A DNA stretch of 64,000 nt from Pararheinheimera marina (GCF_042654345.1 NZ_JBHSGB010000010.1:744001-808000), one strand, 5' to 3'. Counted from the stretch's first letter, positions 7,274 to 17,064 are shown. The notes: generated by a model not told the origin, from the sequence alone. Made by a program: numbers and translations.

Positions 7274-8776
7274 CTAAACCGGGCAACTGGCCAGCAACTG
7301 CACTGAGCCGTCATCATTTTGTTGTTCCAGCTGGACGTTAAATCCCCAAAGCCGGTGCAAATGTTTCAGCACTTCCTTGTGATTATCCGCCAGCGGAACG
7401 CGCCGATTCGGCACAAACCGTAAAGTTAACGAACGATCGCCGCTGATATCCGCAGAATACACCTGAATATTCGGCTCAATGGAGCTTAGATTGTATTGGG
7501 CAGACAAAGTCTGGCGAATTTTCTGGTAGCCCTCAGCATTGTGGATGGCCGCAATTTCCAGCATGTTGTCCTGATCGTCATCCTCAATCGCAAACAGGTG
7601 GAAATCCCGGATCACTTTGGGCGATAAATACTGACTGATAAAACTCTCATCCTTAAAGTTCTGCATGGCAAAATGCAGGGTGTCCAGCCAGTTGCTGCCG
7701 GCGATGTCCGGAAACCACTCTTTATCTTCGGCAGTGGGGTGCTCACAAATACGCCGCAGATCGGTAAACATGGCAAAGCCCAGCGCATAGGGGTTGATAC
7801 CTGAGTAGTATTTACTGTTGTATTCGGGCTGGAACACCACATTGGTGTGATTGTGCAGTACTTCCAGCATAAATTTGTCGGTCACCAGTCCTTCCTGATA
7901 CAGATGCTGCAAAATGGTGTAGTGCCAGAAGGTGGCCCAGCCTTCGTTCATCACCTGCGTTTGTTTTTGCGGGTAAAAGTACTGGGATATCTTGCGTACT
8001 ATCCGTACCACCTCCCGTTGCCAGGGTTTAAGCAAAGGCGCATTTTTTTCAATGAAATACAGAATATTCTCCTGCGGCTCGGCCGGGAATCTGTGCTCGG
8101 ACGGTAACGCAGAGGATGCTTTATTTGGAATAGTACGCCACAGATCATTGACCTGAGACTGCAGGTAATTTTCCCGTTCCTGTTGCCGTTTCTGCTCTTC
8201 ATCCATCGATATTTTCTGTGGCCTCTTGTACCTGTCCACCCCGTAATTCATCAGGGCATGACAAGAATCGAGCGTGTCTTCCACTTCACTGATGCCATAT
8301 TTCTCTTCGCATTTAGTGAGGTAGTTTTTGGCAAACATCAGGTAATCGATAATAGACGATGCATCAGTCCAGGTTTTAAACAGGTAATTGTTTTTGAAAA
8401 AAGAATTGTGGCCATAGCAGGCATGCGCCATCACCAATGCTTGCATGGTCATGGTGTTTTCTTCCATCAGGTAGGCGATGCAAGGGTTTGAGTTGATGAC
8501 AATTTCATAGGCCAGCCCCATAAAACCACGTTTATAGTTTTGTTCGGTCTGGATAAATTTTTTGCCGTAGGACCAGTGGTTGTAGCCAATAGGCATGCCG
8601 ACACTGGAGTAAGCGTCCATCATTTGTTCGGCAGTGATGACTTCGATTTGGTTGGGGTAGGTATCCAACTGGTAAAACTTGGCGACACGCTCAATTTCAG
8701 CCTGGTATTGGCTGAGCAGCTCGAAACTCCAGTCTGGGCCATCTGACAATGCTTTGCGTTTTTTGGCTGCGCTCAT
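7274..8776 (-). CDS. SpoVR family protein (YcgB-like)
   Basis: This 500-residue protein is a full-length SpoVR family member (E. coli YcgB is of similar length), recognisable by VGMPIGYNHWSYGKKF and by NEGWATFWHYTILQHLYQEG with its HYTIL core. In Bacillus SpoVR affects the spore cortex; in non-sporulating bacteria the biochemical role is unknown. It is the third gene of the prkA-yeaH-spoVR operon (50 bases after yeaH), a set induced by stress and stationary phase in enterobacteria. Nothing is broken or missing. Confidence 0.93.
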   Translation of the reverse strand: MSAAKKRKALSDGPDWSFELLSQYQAEIERVAKFYQLDTYPNQIEVITAEQMMDAYSSVGMPIGYNHWSYGKKFIQTEQNYKRGFMGLAYEIVINSNPCIAYLMEENTMTMQALVMAHACYGHNSFFKNNYLFKTWTDASSIIDYLMFAKNYLTKCEEKYGISEVEDTLDSCHALMNYGVDRYKRPQKISMDEEQKRQQERENYLQSQVNDLWRTIPNKASSALPSEHRFPAEPQENILYFIEKNAPLLKPWQREVVRIVRKISQYFYPQKQTQVMNEGWATFWHYTILQHLYQEGLVTDKFMLEVLHNHTNVVFQPEYNSKYYSGINPYALGFAMFTDLRRICEHPTAEDKEWFPDIAGSNWLDTLHFAMQNFKDESFISQYLSPKVIRDFHLFAIEDDDQDNMLEIAAIHNAEGYQKIRQTLSAQYNLSSIEPNIQVYSADISGDRSLTLRFVPNRRVPLADNHKEVLKHLHRLWGFNVQLEQQNDDGSVQLLASCPV

Positions 8777-8826
8777 AACTTTCCCTTATCAATTTGTCGC
8801 CAGAGCTTCGGGCATTTTTGCTTTGA

Positions 8827-10107
8827 TCAGGCTGAATGCCGACTGACACTCTTGCGAAACAATTCGCGAAACACCGGGTAAATATCTGCCTGCTGCCGGA
8901 TAGGCTGGATAGCAAAGTGCTCAAAACGGCTTTGCAGCTTTTTGTACTCCAGCCACAGGCTCTGGTGCGGGCGCGGCGTGATCTCGATGTAGGCGTAGTA
9001 GCGCACCAACGGCAGTAATTCCCTGGTCAGGATCTCTGCACATTGTGGGCTGTCATCGGCCCAGTTATCGCCGTCTGACGCCTGAGCTGCGTAAATATTC
9101 CATTCTGTAGGGTCATAACGCTGCTGAATAATTTCGCTCATCAGCTTCAGTGCGCTGGAGACAATGGTGCCGCCAGTTTCCTGCGAGTAGAAAAATTCCT
9201 GCTCATCCACTTCTTTGGCCTGGGTGTGGTGGCGGATATACACCACATCGACATTTTTGTAGCTGCGGCTTAAAAACAAATACAACAGAATATAAAAACG
9301 TTTTGCCATGTCTTTGGTGGCCTGATCCATCGAGCCGGATACGTCCATCAGGCAAAACATTACGGCCTTGCTGGTAGGTTCAGGCCGTTTCTGGTAATTG
9401 CGAAAACGCAGGTCGAAGCTGTCAATAAATGGCACGGCATCGATGCGCCTTTTCAGTTCGTCTGCGTCTTTTTGCAGTTGCAGTAGTTTTTGTTGATCAG
9501 GCACCGCATCCTGTTCCAGTAATTCGGCCTTGTCTTCAATTTCACGTAACAACCTTTTTTTACCGGCTGTCATTGCCACTCGTCGCGCCAGGGAGCCTTG
9601 CAGGGAACGAACAATGTCGATATTGGTTGGCACGCCGTCGGAACGAAAACCGGCCCGCACCATTTTGTATTGCATCAGTTTGTCGAGCTGGTTTTTTTTC
9701 AGGTTGGGCAGTTCCAGGTCTTCGAACAGCAGATCCAGGTATTCATCTTTGGAAATCGAAAACACAAAGTCGTCTTCCCCTTCGCCGTCTGCACTGGCAT
9801 CGCCCTGACCAGAGCCTGAGCCCTGACCGCCTTGTGGCCGTTTCACCCGGTCGCCTTGGCTGAACTGATCATTGCCCGGATGCACCCGCTCACGATGACC
9901 GCCCTGGCCCTGATGAAAAAAAGGCTCGGTAATGTCTTTGGCCGGAATTGAGACTTTTTCACCGCTGCTGATATCAGTCACGCTGCGTTTGCTAATGGCC
10001 TCTGACACCGCTTGCTTGATTTGTTGCTTGTAACGGCGGATAAAACGCTGCCGGTTGACAGCGCTTTTATTTTTGCCGTTGAGTCGTCGGTCAATAAAAT
10101 GAGCCAT
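8827..10107 (-). CDS. yeaH: DUF444 / YeaH family VWA-domain protein
   Basis: The 426-residue protein matches YeaH: N-terminal FIDRRLNGKNKSAVNRQRF, a glycine-rich, low-complexity segment (about 88-110), and a von Willebrand A domain with the MIDAS motif DVSGS in the C-terminal half. Its biochemical role is unknown. It sits 21 bases after prkA and 50 before spoVR, and the three genes are a conserved stress-related operon, suggesting the VWA protein works with the PrkA kinase. Confidence 0.93.
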   Translation of the reverse strand: MAHFIDRRLNGKNKSAVNRQRFIRRYKQQIKQAVSEAISKRSVTDISSGEKVSIPAKDITEPFFHQGQGGHRERVHPGNDQFSQGDRVKRPQGGQGSGSGQGDASADGEGEDDFVFSISKDEYLDLLFEDLELPNLKKNQLDKLMQYKMVRAGFRSDGVPTNIDIVRSLQGSLARRVAMTAGKKRLLREIEDKAELLEQDAVPDQQKLLQLQKDADELKRRIDAVPFIDSFDLRFRNYQKRPEPTSKAVMFCLMDVSGSMDQATKDMAKRFYILLYLFLSRSYKNVDVVYIRHHTQAKEVDEQEFFYSQETGGTIVSSALKLMSEIIQQRYDPTEWNIYAAQASDGDNWADDSPQCAEILTRELLPLVRYYAYIEITPRPHQSLWLEYKKLQSRFEHFAIQPIRQQADIYPVFRELFRKSVSRHSA

Positions 10108-10128
10108 ACCACCTCCAGCTCGGTTCCG

Positions 10129-12051
10129 TTATTGCGACTTCCGTACCCGTAGGTACCACTCGGACAGCAACCGGACTTGTTTTTTGGTGTAGCCTTTTTC
10201 CATCATCCGGTCAACAAAGTCGTCGTGCTTTTTCTGGTCATCCGTCGATGTTTTGGCATTAAACGAGATGACCGGCAGCAGCTCTTCCGTACTGGAAAAC
10301 ATTTTCTTTTCAATGACTGTGCGCAGTTTCTCATAGCTGGTCCAGGTCGGGTTTTTGCCATTATTTTTAGCTTTGGCCCGCAGCACAAAATTAACGATTT
10401 CGTTGCGGAAATCTTTTGGGTTGCTGATGCCTGCTGGTTTCTCTATTTTTTCCAGCTCCGCATTCAGAGCTGCCCGGTCGAACAGTTGGCCTGTTTCCGG
10501 ATCGCGGTATTCCTGATCCTGGATCCAAAAATCGGCATAAATTACATAACGGTCAAAAATGTTCTGGCCATATTCAGAGTAAGACTCCAGATAGGCCGTT
10601 TGAATTTCTTTGCCGATAAACTCGATGTATTTGGGGATCAGGTAGCCTTTCAAATGTTCAAGGTAGCGTTCCGCCACGTCTGAAGGGAATTGCTCCCGTT
10701 CAATCTGCTGTTCCAGCACATAGAACAAATGCACAGGGTTGGCGGCGACCTCGGTGCTGTCGAAGTTAAAAACGCGGGACAGAATTTTAAAAGCAAAGCG
10801 AGTCGACAAGCCTGCCATGCCTTCATCCACCCCGGCGTAATCCCTGTATTCCTGATACGACTTGGCTTTCGGATCTGTGTCTTTCAGGCTTTCGCCGTCA
10901 TACACCCGCATTTTCGAGTAAATGCTGGAGTTTTCCGGGGTTTTCAGCCGGGACAATACAGCAAACTGTGCCAGCGAGGTCAGTGTGCCTGGCGCGCATG
11001 GGGCCGTGGTTAACTCACTGTGTTCCAGAAGTTTTTCATAAATACGCACCTCTTCAGAGACCCGCAGGCAATAAGGTACTTTGACGATATAGACCCGGTC
11101 CAAAAAGGCTTCATTGTTTTTGTTGTTACGGAAGGTCTGCCATTCTGACTCATTGCTGTGTGCCAGAATAATGCCTTCAAAGGGCAGGGCGGCCAGACCT
11201 TCGGTACCGTTGTAATTGCCCTCTTGAGTGGCCGTCAGCAACGGGTGTAGCACCTTAATGGGGGCCTTAAACATTTCGACAAATTCCATCAGCCCCTGAT
11301 TGGCACGACACAAGGCTCCTGAGTAGCTGTAGGCATCCGGGTCATTCTGGGCAAAGTGTTCCAGCTGCCGGATATCGACTTTGCCGACTAACGAGGCGAT
11401 GTCCTGGTTGTTTTCATCGCCGGGTTCGGTTTTGGCGATGGAGATTTGGTCCAGAATCGACGGATATTTTTTCACCACTTTAAACTGGCTGATGTCGCCG
11501 TTAAATTCATGCAGCCGTTTACTGGCCCAAGGGGACATAATGGGCCTGAGGTACCGTTTGGCAATACCGTATTCCTGCTCGAGGATATTGCCGTCCTCAT
11601 TCACGTCAAACAGGCATAGTGGGCTGTCAAACACGGGCGAGCCTTTTAGGTAATACACCGGCATCTGCTGCATCAGTGCTTTAAGCTTTTCCGCCAAAGA
11701 TGATTTACCACCACCAACCGGGCCTAATAAGTACAGGATTTGTTTACGCTCTTCCAGGCCTTGGGCTGAGTGCTTTAAGTACGAGACGATTTGTTCAATG
11801 GCATCTTCCATGCCGTAAAACTCTGAAAAAGCCGGGTACCGGGCAATCACCCGGTTGGAAAACAGACGGCTTAGTTTAGGATCTTGCGCCGTGTCGGTCA
11901 GTTGCGGCTGACCAATGGCCATTAACAATCGCTCTGCGGCACTGGCGTAACAGCTTTTGTCGTTTTTGCACAGGTCCAGGTACTCCTGAATGCTGTATTC
12001 TTCTTCGCGGGCAGCCTCGTATCTGGATTTGTAGTGCTCAAAAATACCCAT
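10129..12051 (-). CDS. yeaG: PrkA family serine protein kinase (YeaG)
   Basis: The 640-residue PrkA-type protein has an AAA-like ATPase module with the P-loop GPVGGGKSS (110-118) and a C-terminal PrkA kinase-like domain. It is the first gene of the prkA-yeaH-spoVR operon, and a clear GGAGG site lies just before ATG 12051. In E. coli YeaG acts in nitrogen-starvation and stationary-phase adaptation. The upstream 230 bases must hold the operon promoter, but I could not assign clear -35/-10 elements there. Confidence 0.95.
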   Translation of the reverse strand: MGIFEHYKSRYEAAREEEYSIQEYLDLCKNDKSCYASAAERLLMAIGQPQLTDTAQDPKLSRLFSNRVIARYPAFSEFYGMEDAIEQIVSYLKHSAQGLEERKQILYLLGPVGGGKSSLAEKLKALMQQMPVYYLKGSPVFDSPLCLFDVNEDGNILEQEYGIAKRYLRPIMSPWASKRLHEFNGDISQFKVVKKYPSILDQISIAKTEPGDENNQDIASLVGKVDIRQLEHFAQNDPDAYSYSGALCRANQGLMEFVEMFKAPIKVLHPLLTATQEGNYNGTEGLAALPFEGIILAHSNESEWQTFRNNKNNEAFLDRVYIVKVPYCLRVSEEVRIYEKLLEHSELTTAPCAPGTLTSLAQFAVLSRLKTPENSSIYSKMRVYDGESLKDTDPKAKSYQEYRDYAGVDEGMAGLSTRFAFKILSRVFNFDSTEVAANPVHLFYVLEQQIEREQFPSDVAERYLEHLKGYLIPKYIEFIGKEIQTAYLESYSEYGQNIFDRYVIYADFWIQDQEYRDPETGQLFDRAALNAELEKIEKPAGISNPKDFRNEIVNFVLRAKAKNNGKNPTWTSYEKLRTVIEKKMFSSTEELLPVISFNAKTSTDDQKKHDDFVDRMMEKGYTKKQVRLLSEWYLRVRKSQ

Positions 12052-12241
12052 AGCGCACCTCCGGTTTTGGTCTGTAGGGAAACGAAAAAAACGGGGATCT
12101 TGCTTTAAGGTTAGACAGGAAAGAACGGCTTCGCTCGACTAATTCACAGAAATTATTGAAAATTTTTTGTAATGGCTATGAGGAACTGAACGCTTAGATT
12201 TACAGTCAGAGCGGTGAAATCAGAGCGTGCTATTGCAAAAC

Positions 12242-12268
12242 AAAAACCCGGCAATCGCCGGGTTTTTT
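12242..12268 (-). terminator. Rho-independent terminator after sodB
   Basis: AAAACCCGGC (12243-12252) and GCCGGGTTTT (12257-12266) pair around the loop aatc, with T-runs on both sides, 18 bases past the sodB stop. A second short repeat (CAAGTAA/TTACTTG, 12271-12290) overlaps the sodB stop codon. Confidence 0.88.
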
Positions 12269-12283
12269 CTCAAGTAAAAAAAC

Positions 12284-12871
12284 TTACTTGGCGAAATTCG
12301 CAGCAGCAAATTCCCAGTTCACCAGAGCCCAGAAGGCATTCAGGTAAGTTGGGCGAGCATTGCGGAAATCGATGTAGTAAGCGTGTTCCCACAGATCAAC
12401 AGTCAGCACTGGTGTGACACCTGCTTCAGTGATTGGTGTACCGGCGTTGCTGGTATTCACGATATCCAGACTGCCATCCGCTTTTTTCACTAACCAGGTC
12501 CAGCTTGAACCGAAGTTGTTGACAGCGCGGTCGTTAAATTCAGTCTGGAATGCTGCGAAAGAGCCCCATTTAGCTGTAATGGCAGCCGCCAGAGCGCCAG
12601 TGGCTTCACCGCCACCGTTTGGTGACAGGCAGTGCCAGTAAAAGGTGTGGTTCCAGATTTGCGCTGCATTGTTAAATACAGGGCCTTGCTTGGAAGCAAC
12701 AATGATCTCTTCCAGTGATTTGCCAGCGTACTCAGTGCCTTCAATCAGTGTGTTCAGTTTCACCACGTAAGCGTTGTGGTGTTTGCCATGGTGATAGTCC
12801 AGAGTTTCCGGGGAGATATGCGGTAATAAAGCGTCTTTAGCGTAAGGTAATGCTGGTAATTCGAAAGCCAT
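12284..12871 (-). CDS. sodB: superoxide dismutase, iron type
   Basis: SodB converts superoxide to peroxide and oxygen in the cytoplasm. The 195-residue product has the complete ligand set: histidine in LLPHISPETLDYHH, NHTFYW, and the Asp/His pair of DLWEHAYYIDF. AAQIWNHTFYW and the DFRNARP ending are those of the Fe-type rather than the Mn-type enzyme. It is divergent from grxD, so both promoters lie in the 200 bases between, and it ends in a strong terminator. Confidence 0.96.
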   Translation of the reverse strand: MAFELPALPYAKDALLPHISPETLDYHHGKHHNAYVVKLNTLIEGTEYAGKSLEEIIVASKQGPVFNNAAQIWNHTFYWHCLSPNGGGEATGALAAAITAKWGSFAAFQTEFNDRAVNNFGSSWTWLVKKADGSLDIVNTSNAGTPITEAGVTPVLTVDLWEHAYYIDFRNARPTYLNAFWALVNWEFAAANFAK

Positions 12872-13071
12872 TCTGATTCTCCAAAGGCGTTGTTTATGGG
12901 GTCTGCATCGCGTAGACTACAAAACCTGACTAAAATACTCAAGTTCTGTGCTCTGCAGAGTGGTCTGCTTCCGACATCCTTGGGGCAATATTTTAAATCT
13001 CAAGTGGCAAAGCACAGTGCAGTGCGTAAAATCGCAAAAATTTTTCAACCTGAAGTTGTAGAGGCGGATTG

Positions 13072-13416
13072 ATGGAAACCATCGAAAAAATTAAGCAGCA
13101 GTTGGCTGAGAACCCAATCATTCTTTATATGAAAGGGTCACCAAAGTTCCCAAGTTGTGGTTTCTCGGCGCAAGCTTCCCAAGCTCTGATTGCCTGTGGT
13201 GAGCCTTTTGCGTTTGTGGACATTCTGCAGCACCCGGATATCCGTGCCGAGTTGCCAAAGTTTGCCAACTGGCCAACTTTCCCACAGCTGTGGGTGGAAG
13301 GTGAGCTGGTCGGTGGTTGCGATATTATGCTGGAGATGTTTCAGCGTGGTGAACTGCAGCCTCTGGTTAAAGAAACCGCCGCCAAATACAAGCAAGACGA
13401 AACTGCGGCAGAATAA
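13072..13416 (+). CDS. grxD: monothiol glutaredoxin 4
   Basis: Grx4 binds and hands over [2Fe-2S] clusters together with glutathione and BolA proteins. The 114-residue product has the monothiol CGFS active site (Cys29) within KGSPKFPSCGF, plus the WPTFPQLWV and GGCDI glutathione-binding motifs. ATG 13072 directly follows an in-frame TTG and has GAGGCGG upstream. The gene is divergent from sodB, which pairs two iron/oxidative-stress genes, and is convergent with rnt across a shared terminator. Confidence 0.96.
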   Translation: METIEKIKQQLAENPIILYMKGSPKFPSCGFSAQASQALIACGEPFAFVDILQHPDIRAELPKFANWPTFPQLWVEGELVGGCDIMLEMFQRGELQPLVKETAAKYKQDETAAE

Positions 13417-13431
13417 CTGCAGCGACTGACA

Positions 13432-13457
13432 AAAAAGGCAGCGAAGGCTGCCTTTTT
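13432..13457. terminator. Bidirectional terminator between grxD and rnt
   Basis: AAAAAGGCAGC (13432-13442) and GCTGCCTTTTT (13447-13457) are perfect reverse complements around the loop gaag. The A and T runs on either side let it stop both converging genes. Confidence 0.92.
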
Positions 13458-13466
13458 ACTGCCGGT

Positions 13467-14153
13467 TTAGTCGTCGGCTTCCACCAGTTCTGAGCTGTCC
13501 TGCTCAGTCTCATCGTCCGCCTCCAGCATTGGAGCAGGCCAACCACCGAGCTGATGCCAGCGATTGACGATGTAACAAAAGAGTTCGGCCGTGCGTTCGG
13601 TGTCATACAAAGCGCTATGGGCTTCTTTGTTATCAAAATCGATACCCGCTTGTTTGCAGGCTTTTGCCAGTACTGTCTGGCCTAACGCCAGAGCTGCGAG
13701 CGTAGTAGTGTCAAACGACACAAACGCATGGAATGGTGAGCGTTTCAGTTTAACCCTGTCTATGGCCGCATTGAGAAAGCTTTGGTCAAAGGCGGCGTTG
13801 TGTGCCACCACCACAGCCCGCTGACAGCCGGCTTCTTTTTGTGCTTTGCGCACCGCTTTGCAAATTTCGGTCAGGGCTTCGCGCTCGGAAACAGCGCCAC
13901 GCAACGGGTTGTGCGGGTCAATACCGTTAAACGCCAGTGAGCTGGCTTCAAGGTTGGCGCCGGTAAATGGTTCAACGTGAAAATGCAGAGTTTGCGCCGG
14001 TTTCAGCTGACCATTTTCGTCCATGGTCAGCATGGTGGCAGCAATTTCCAGCAATGCATCTGTTTTTGCATTAAAGCCTGCCGTTTCGACGTCGATAACT
14101 ACAGGAAAGTATCCCCGAAAACGTTGTGATAAGGGATGTAAAGCTTGAGTCAT
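13467..14153 (-). CDS. rnt: ribonuclease T
   Basis: RNase T is a 3'-5' exoribonuclease that trims tRNA, 5S and 23S rRNA ends. The 228-residue protein carries the DEDD exonuclease residues: VVIDVETAGF (Asp and Glu of motif I), AHNAAFDQSF (motif II), and HSALYDTERTAEL (motif III). An acidic tail of about 20 residues beyond the E. coli length is the only oddity. It is divergent from motY, the arrangement also seen in Vibrio. Confidence 0.95.
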   Translation of the reverse strand: MTQALHPLSQRFRGYFPVVIDVETAGFNAKTDALLEIAATMLTMDENGQLKPAQTLHFHVEPFTGANLEASSLAFNGIDPHNPLRGAVSEREALTEICKAVRKAQKEAGCQRAVVVAHNAAFDQSFLNAAIDRVKLKRSPFHAFVSFDTTTLAALALGQTVLAKACKQAGIDFDNKEAHSALYDTERTAELFCYIVNRWHQLGGWPAPMLEADDETEQDSSELVEADD

Positions 14154-14271
14154 AAAACGCTGGTCCTGTTATGATGAACGGGCATTATGCCAAAGAAATC
14201 GGTCAGCGTCTTGTGACACCATGGTTTAGACTAAGACTTAAACGGCTGAAATTGCTCTGTTAGGGACCGTT

Positions 14272-15138
14272 ATGCAAAAGACTGTTGTGCTTCTGGGGTG
14301 TGCTTTTTTCTCCTGCTATGCGATGGCCGGACTGCGGCAGTATTCGGCAACGCTTGAACAATCCAGCTGGTCGCTTGCCAGTAACACGCCATTGCAGTGT
14401 GAATTGCGCCATGACATCCCTCGCTTTGGTACTGCGATGTTTACCAGTGTTGCCGGCAAGGAGCTCAACCTGAGCTTTCAGCTGGACATGCTGAAGTTAC
14501 CCGATCACTACGGACTGGCTGAGGTGTTATCTGTGCCTCCGGTATGGCGGCCTGGCGAGCAAGCCAAGGCCATTACCTCGATGAAGGTATTGCGCCAGTT
14601 TGACGGTGATTTAGGCAAAGCAGAAAGCTGGACCATGCTGACTGAACTGGAGCAGGGCTACAGCCCAACCTTTTATTTCAGCGACTGGTACAGTCCATTT
14701 GACCGGGTTGCAGCCTCCTTAAACCCTATACGTTTTATGCCGGTGATGGATGCCTTTAATCAGTGCGTCAGCCAGCTGCTGCCCTTTAATTTTGAGGACA
14801 TTGCGTTCACTGTGCTGACCTATGAAAGTGGTGGGGACAACCTGACCAAAGCGTCTAAGCAGCGGTTGCAGCAAATCGCACAGTATCTGGCGGAAGATAA
14901 AAGCATCGAAAGCATTTCCATCCAGGCCTACAGCGATTCGTATGGCGGGCGCTGGATGAACGAGCAGTTGTCGATTAAAAGAGCCAATGCCATCAAGGAT
15001 ATTTTGTTAGGCTTTGGGCTGGAACAAAGCCGAATTGATGTCGAAGGCTTTGGTGAGAAGCGCCATGTAGCCTCCAACGAAACCTCCCTTGGGCGGGCGA
15101 AAAACCGTCGGGTGGTGATCCAGATGCAGAAGCCGTAA
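14272..15138 (+). CDS. motY: flagellar motor T-ring protein MotY
   Basis: MotY forms the T-ring that anchors PomA/PomB stators around the basal body of sodium-driven polar flagella. This 288-residue protein has a signal peptide (about 1-19, ending AMA), an N-terminal MotX/basal-body-binding domain with GLRQYSATLEQSSW, and a C-terminal OmpA-like peptidoglycan-binding domain (about 180-288, with SIKRANAIKDIL and GRAKNRRVVI). It is divergent from rnt as in Vibrio. Its presence implies a sodium-driven polar flagellum encoded elsewhere. Confidence 0.93.
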   Translation: MQKTVVLLGCAFFSCYAMAGLRQYSATLEQSSWSLASNTPLQCELRHDIPRFGTAMFTSVAGKELNLSFQLDMLKLPDHYGLAEVLSVPPVWRPGEQAKAITSMKVLRQFDGDLGKAESWTMLTELEQGYSPTFYFSDWYSPFDRVAASLNPIRFMPVMDAFNQCVSQLLPFNFEDIAFTVLTYESGGDNLTKASKQRLQQIAQYLAEDKSIESISIQAYSDSYGGRWMNEQLSIKRANAIKDILLGFGLEQSRIDVEGFGEKRHVASNETSLGRAKNRRVVIQMQKP

Positions 15139-15166
15139 GGCCTGCACCTGTTCGAGTAGCTATGCG

Positions 15167-15195
15167 AAACCACTGGTTTATCCGGTGGTTTTTTT
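15167..15195. terminator. Terminator between motY and mnmC
   Basis: AAACCACTGG (15167-15176) pairs with CCGGTGGTTT (15182-15191) with a single wobble position, and a T-run follows. It lies between the converging motY and mnmC genes and overlaps the last two bases of mnmC (15194-15195). Confidence 0.85.
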
Positions 15196-17014
15196 ATTTG
15201 GGCTGAAAACGGTCTGGCCGCAATGCCTTGAGCTGCTGGAGCGATAGCGCAACAGGTTCATCTGACAGCAAGGCGTTCAGGCTATTGGCTAAAAGAGGCG
15301 CCCAGGTTAAGCCGCGCGCGGCCAGTGCACCCAGCACCCAAATGCCTTCGTGATTGCCCAGTAAGGGCAAATGATCCGGTACAGTGGCGCGCATGCCAGC
15401 TTTGGCCGAATGCACCCGCACATCGCTAAACCAGTCTGGTGCAGACAGCACCTGGTTGACCAAATTAATATTGTACTGGTTGTCTTCGTCTTTGAGGTCC
15501 GGCGTCGGGCTTTGCCTGTCAAAAGTCGCACCTACCGAATGCAGGCCCTGATCCGCCGGGGTGATATAGCCCTTATGGCAAATCACGGTTTTTAAGCCAT
15601 GCATTTTTTCGGACTCAAGGTGGCTGACCTGACCGCGAACTTTTCGCTGCGGCAATGTTGCGCTGGGCCAAAGCTCGGTCAGCTGTGCGCCTGTGGCTAA
15701 AATCAGCTGATCGGCGCTGAAATCGCCCTGGTTGCTTACTGCATGCCCTGCAGTGACAGACCGAACCTGACAATTAAATTCAAAGCGCACCCCCTGATTT
15801 TGCAGCCATCCGGTTAAGGTCTGGCAAATTTGCTGCGGACACAGCCAGCCAGCTTGCGGGAAATACAATGCCGAAAAGGGCAGCCGCAGCCCGGCTATAT
15901 TGCTGGCTTCGGTGGCACTGACTGCCTGGTAGAGGCTGCTGGGGCGGCTGGCTATTTTTTGCTGGCGCAGTGCTAATTCATCCGTGCAGGCCAGTTGCAA
16001 CAGACCACACCAACCCACAGCAAAACCCAGCTCAGCTTGCAGCCTGCGATACCACTGCGTGGCAAACTGAAAGCTTTGAGTGCTTAAGGCTGACATCAGG
16101 CTGTAATCGGCATGTAAATTCGGATACAGCGCTCCCTGGCGATTCTGGCTGGCGCTCTCGCCAGGCCCTGAGTCTGCACAAAGTACGGTAACCCGCCACC
16201 CAGCCTGATGCAACATTACCGCGCTGCAAAGGCCGGCGAGGCCCGCGCCGATAATCAGTGCGCTTTGGGACTGCGCTTGGTCGGCAACCTGAGATTCTGG
16301 ATGGCGAGCCACCAGCATTTCCCGTTTGCGGCCATAGCCCTTGATTTTTTGCACAGCGAAACCTGCAGCGGCAAGGCCCCGTTTCACCAAACCAGCGCTG
16401 GTAAAGGTGGAAACTGTGGTGCCTGGTTGACTCAACCTGAACATGCCGTGGAACAGGCTGTCTTGCCACATATCCGGATTTTTACTGGGGGCAAAGCCGT
16501 CCAGATACCAGGCGTCCGCTTTATTTTGCAGCGGAATTTGTGGCAGTAGCTCGTTCACGTCGCCAAGCCATAAATCCAGCACCACAGTGCCATTATCCAG
16601 CCAAAGCCGTTGTGGGCCAGGAAACGCCGCAGGGTAAGCGGCAATCAATTCCGCGCTGAGCTCCGCCAGTGCCGGCCAGGCGGTCAGGGCTTGTTGCAAA
16701 TCGGCCTTTTGCAGCGGGTATTTTTCGAAGCTGGAAAAGTACAGACGTTTGCAGCCGCAGCCTTCCGCACGGGCTTCGCGAAAACGTTGCCAGGTCAGCA
16801 GAAAATTCAGCCCGGTGCCAAAACCGGTTTCAAAAATATGAAAAAAATCTTTAGGATGAGCAAACCAGCGGTCAGGTAGCTGATTCTGCTGCAGAAAAAC
16901 GTAGTCGGTCTCCAATAAGCCATTGTCATTGGAGAAATACACGTCATCAAATAAATCCGAAACCGGTGTGCCGGTTTCGTTGTAATGCAGTTGGGCGTGT
17001 TGCAGTTGGGTCAT
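15194..17014 (-). CDS. mnmC: bifunctional tRNA mnm5s2U34 biosynthesis protein MnmC
   Basis: MnmC finishes the wobble modification mnm5s2U of tRNAs for Lys, Glu and Gln. The 606-residue protein has both halves: an N-terminal SAM methyltransferase (MnmD, with the SAM loop FETGFGTGLNFLL and the YLDGFAPSKNPDMW motif) and a C-terminal FAD-dependent oxidoreductase with the dinucleotide-binding GAGLAGLCSA. It is somewhat shorter than the 668-residue E. coli protein. It is divergent from fabB, exactly as in E. coli. Confidence 0.95.
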   Translation of the reverse strand: MTQLQHAQLHYNETGTPVSDLFDDVYFSNDNGLLETDYVFLQQNQLPDRWFAHPKDFFHIFETGFGTGLNFLLTWQRFREARAEGCGCKRLYFSSFEKYPLQKADLQQALTAWPALAELSAELIAAYPAAFPGPQRLWLDNGTVVLDLWLGDVNELLPQIPLQNKADAWYLDGFAPSKNPDMWQDSLFHGMFRLSQPGTTVSTFTSAGLVKRGLAAAGFAVQKIKGYGRKREMLVARHPESQVADQAQSQSALIIGAGLAGLCSAVMLHQAGWRVTVLCADSGPGESASQNRQGALYPNLHADYSLMSALSTQSFQFATQWYRRLQAELGFAVGWCGLLQLACTDELALRQQKIASRPSSLYQAVSATEASNIAGLRLPFSALYFPQAGWLCPQQICQTLTGWLQNQGVRFEFNCQVRSVTAGHAVSNQGDFSADQLILATGAQLTELWPSATLPQRKVRGQVSHLESEKMHGLKTVICHKGYITPADQGLHSVGATFDRQSPTPDLKDEDNQYNINLVNQVLSAPDWFSDVRVHSAKAGMRATVPDHLPLLGNHEGIWVLGALAARGLTWAPLLANSLNALLSDEPVALSLQQLKALRPDRFQPK

Positions 17015-17064
17015 AAAAATCTCTCATGAATTGACGCCATTGTAACTCAGCTGCAATCAAAGCC

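Noticed and set aside
9429..9863. 144-codon plus-strand frame opposite yeaH
   Set aside because: Antisense to a conserved gene, Arg/Pro-rich, typical shadow frame.
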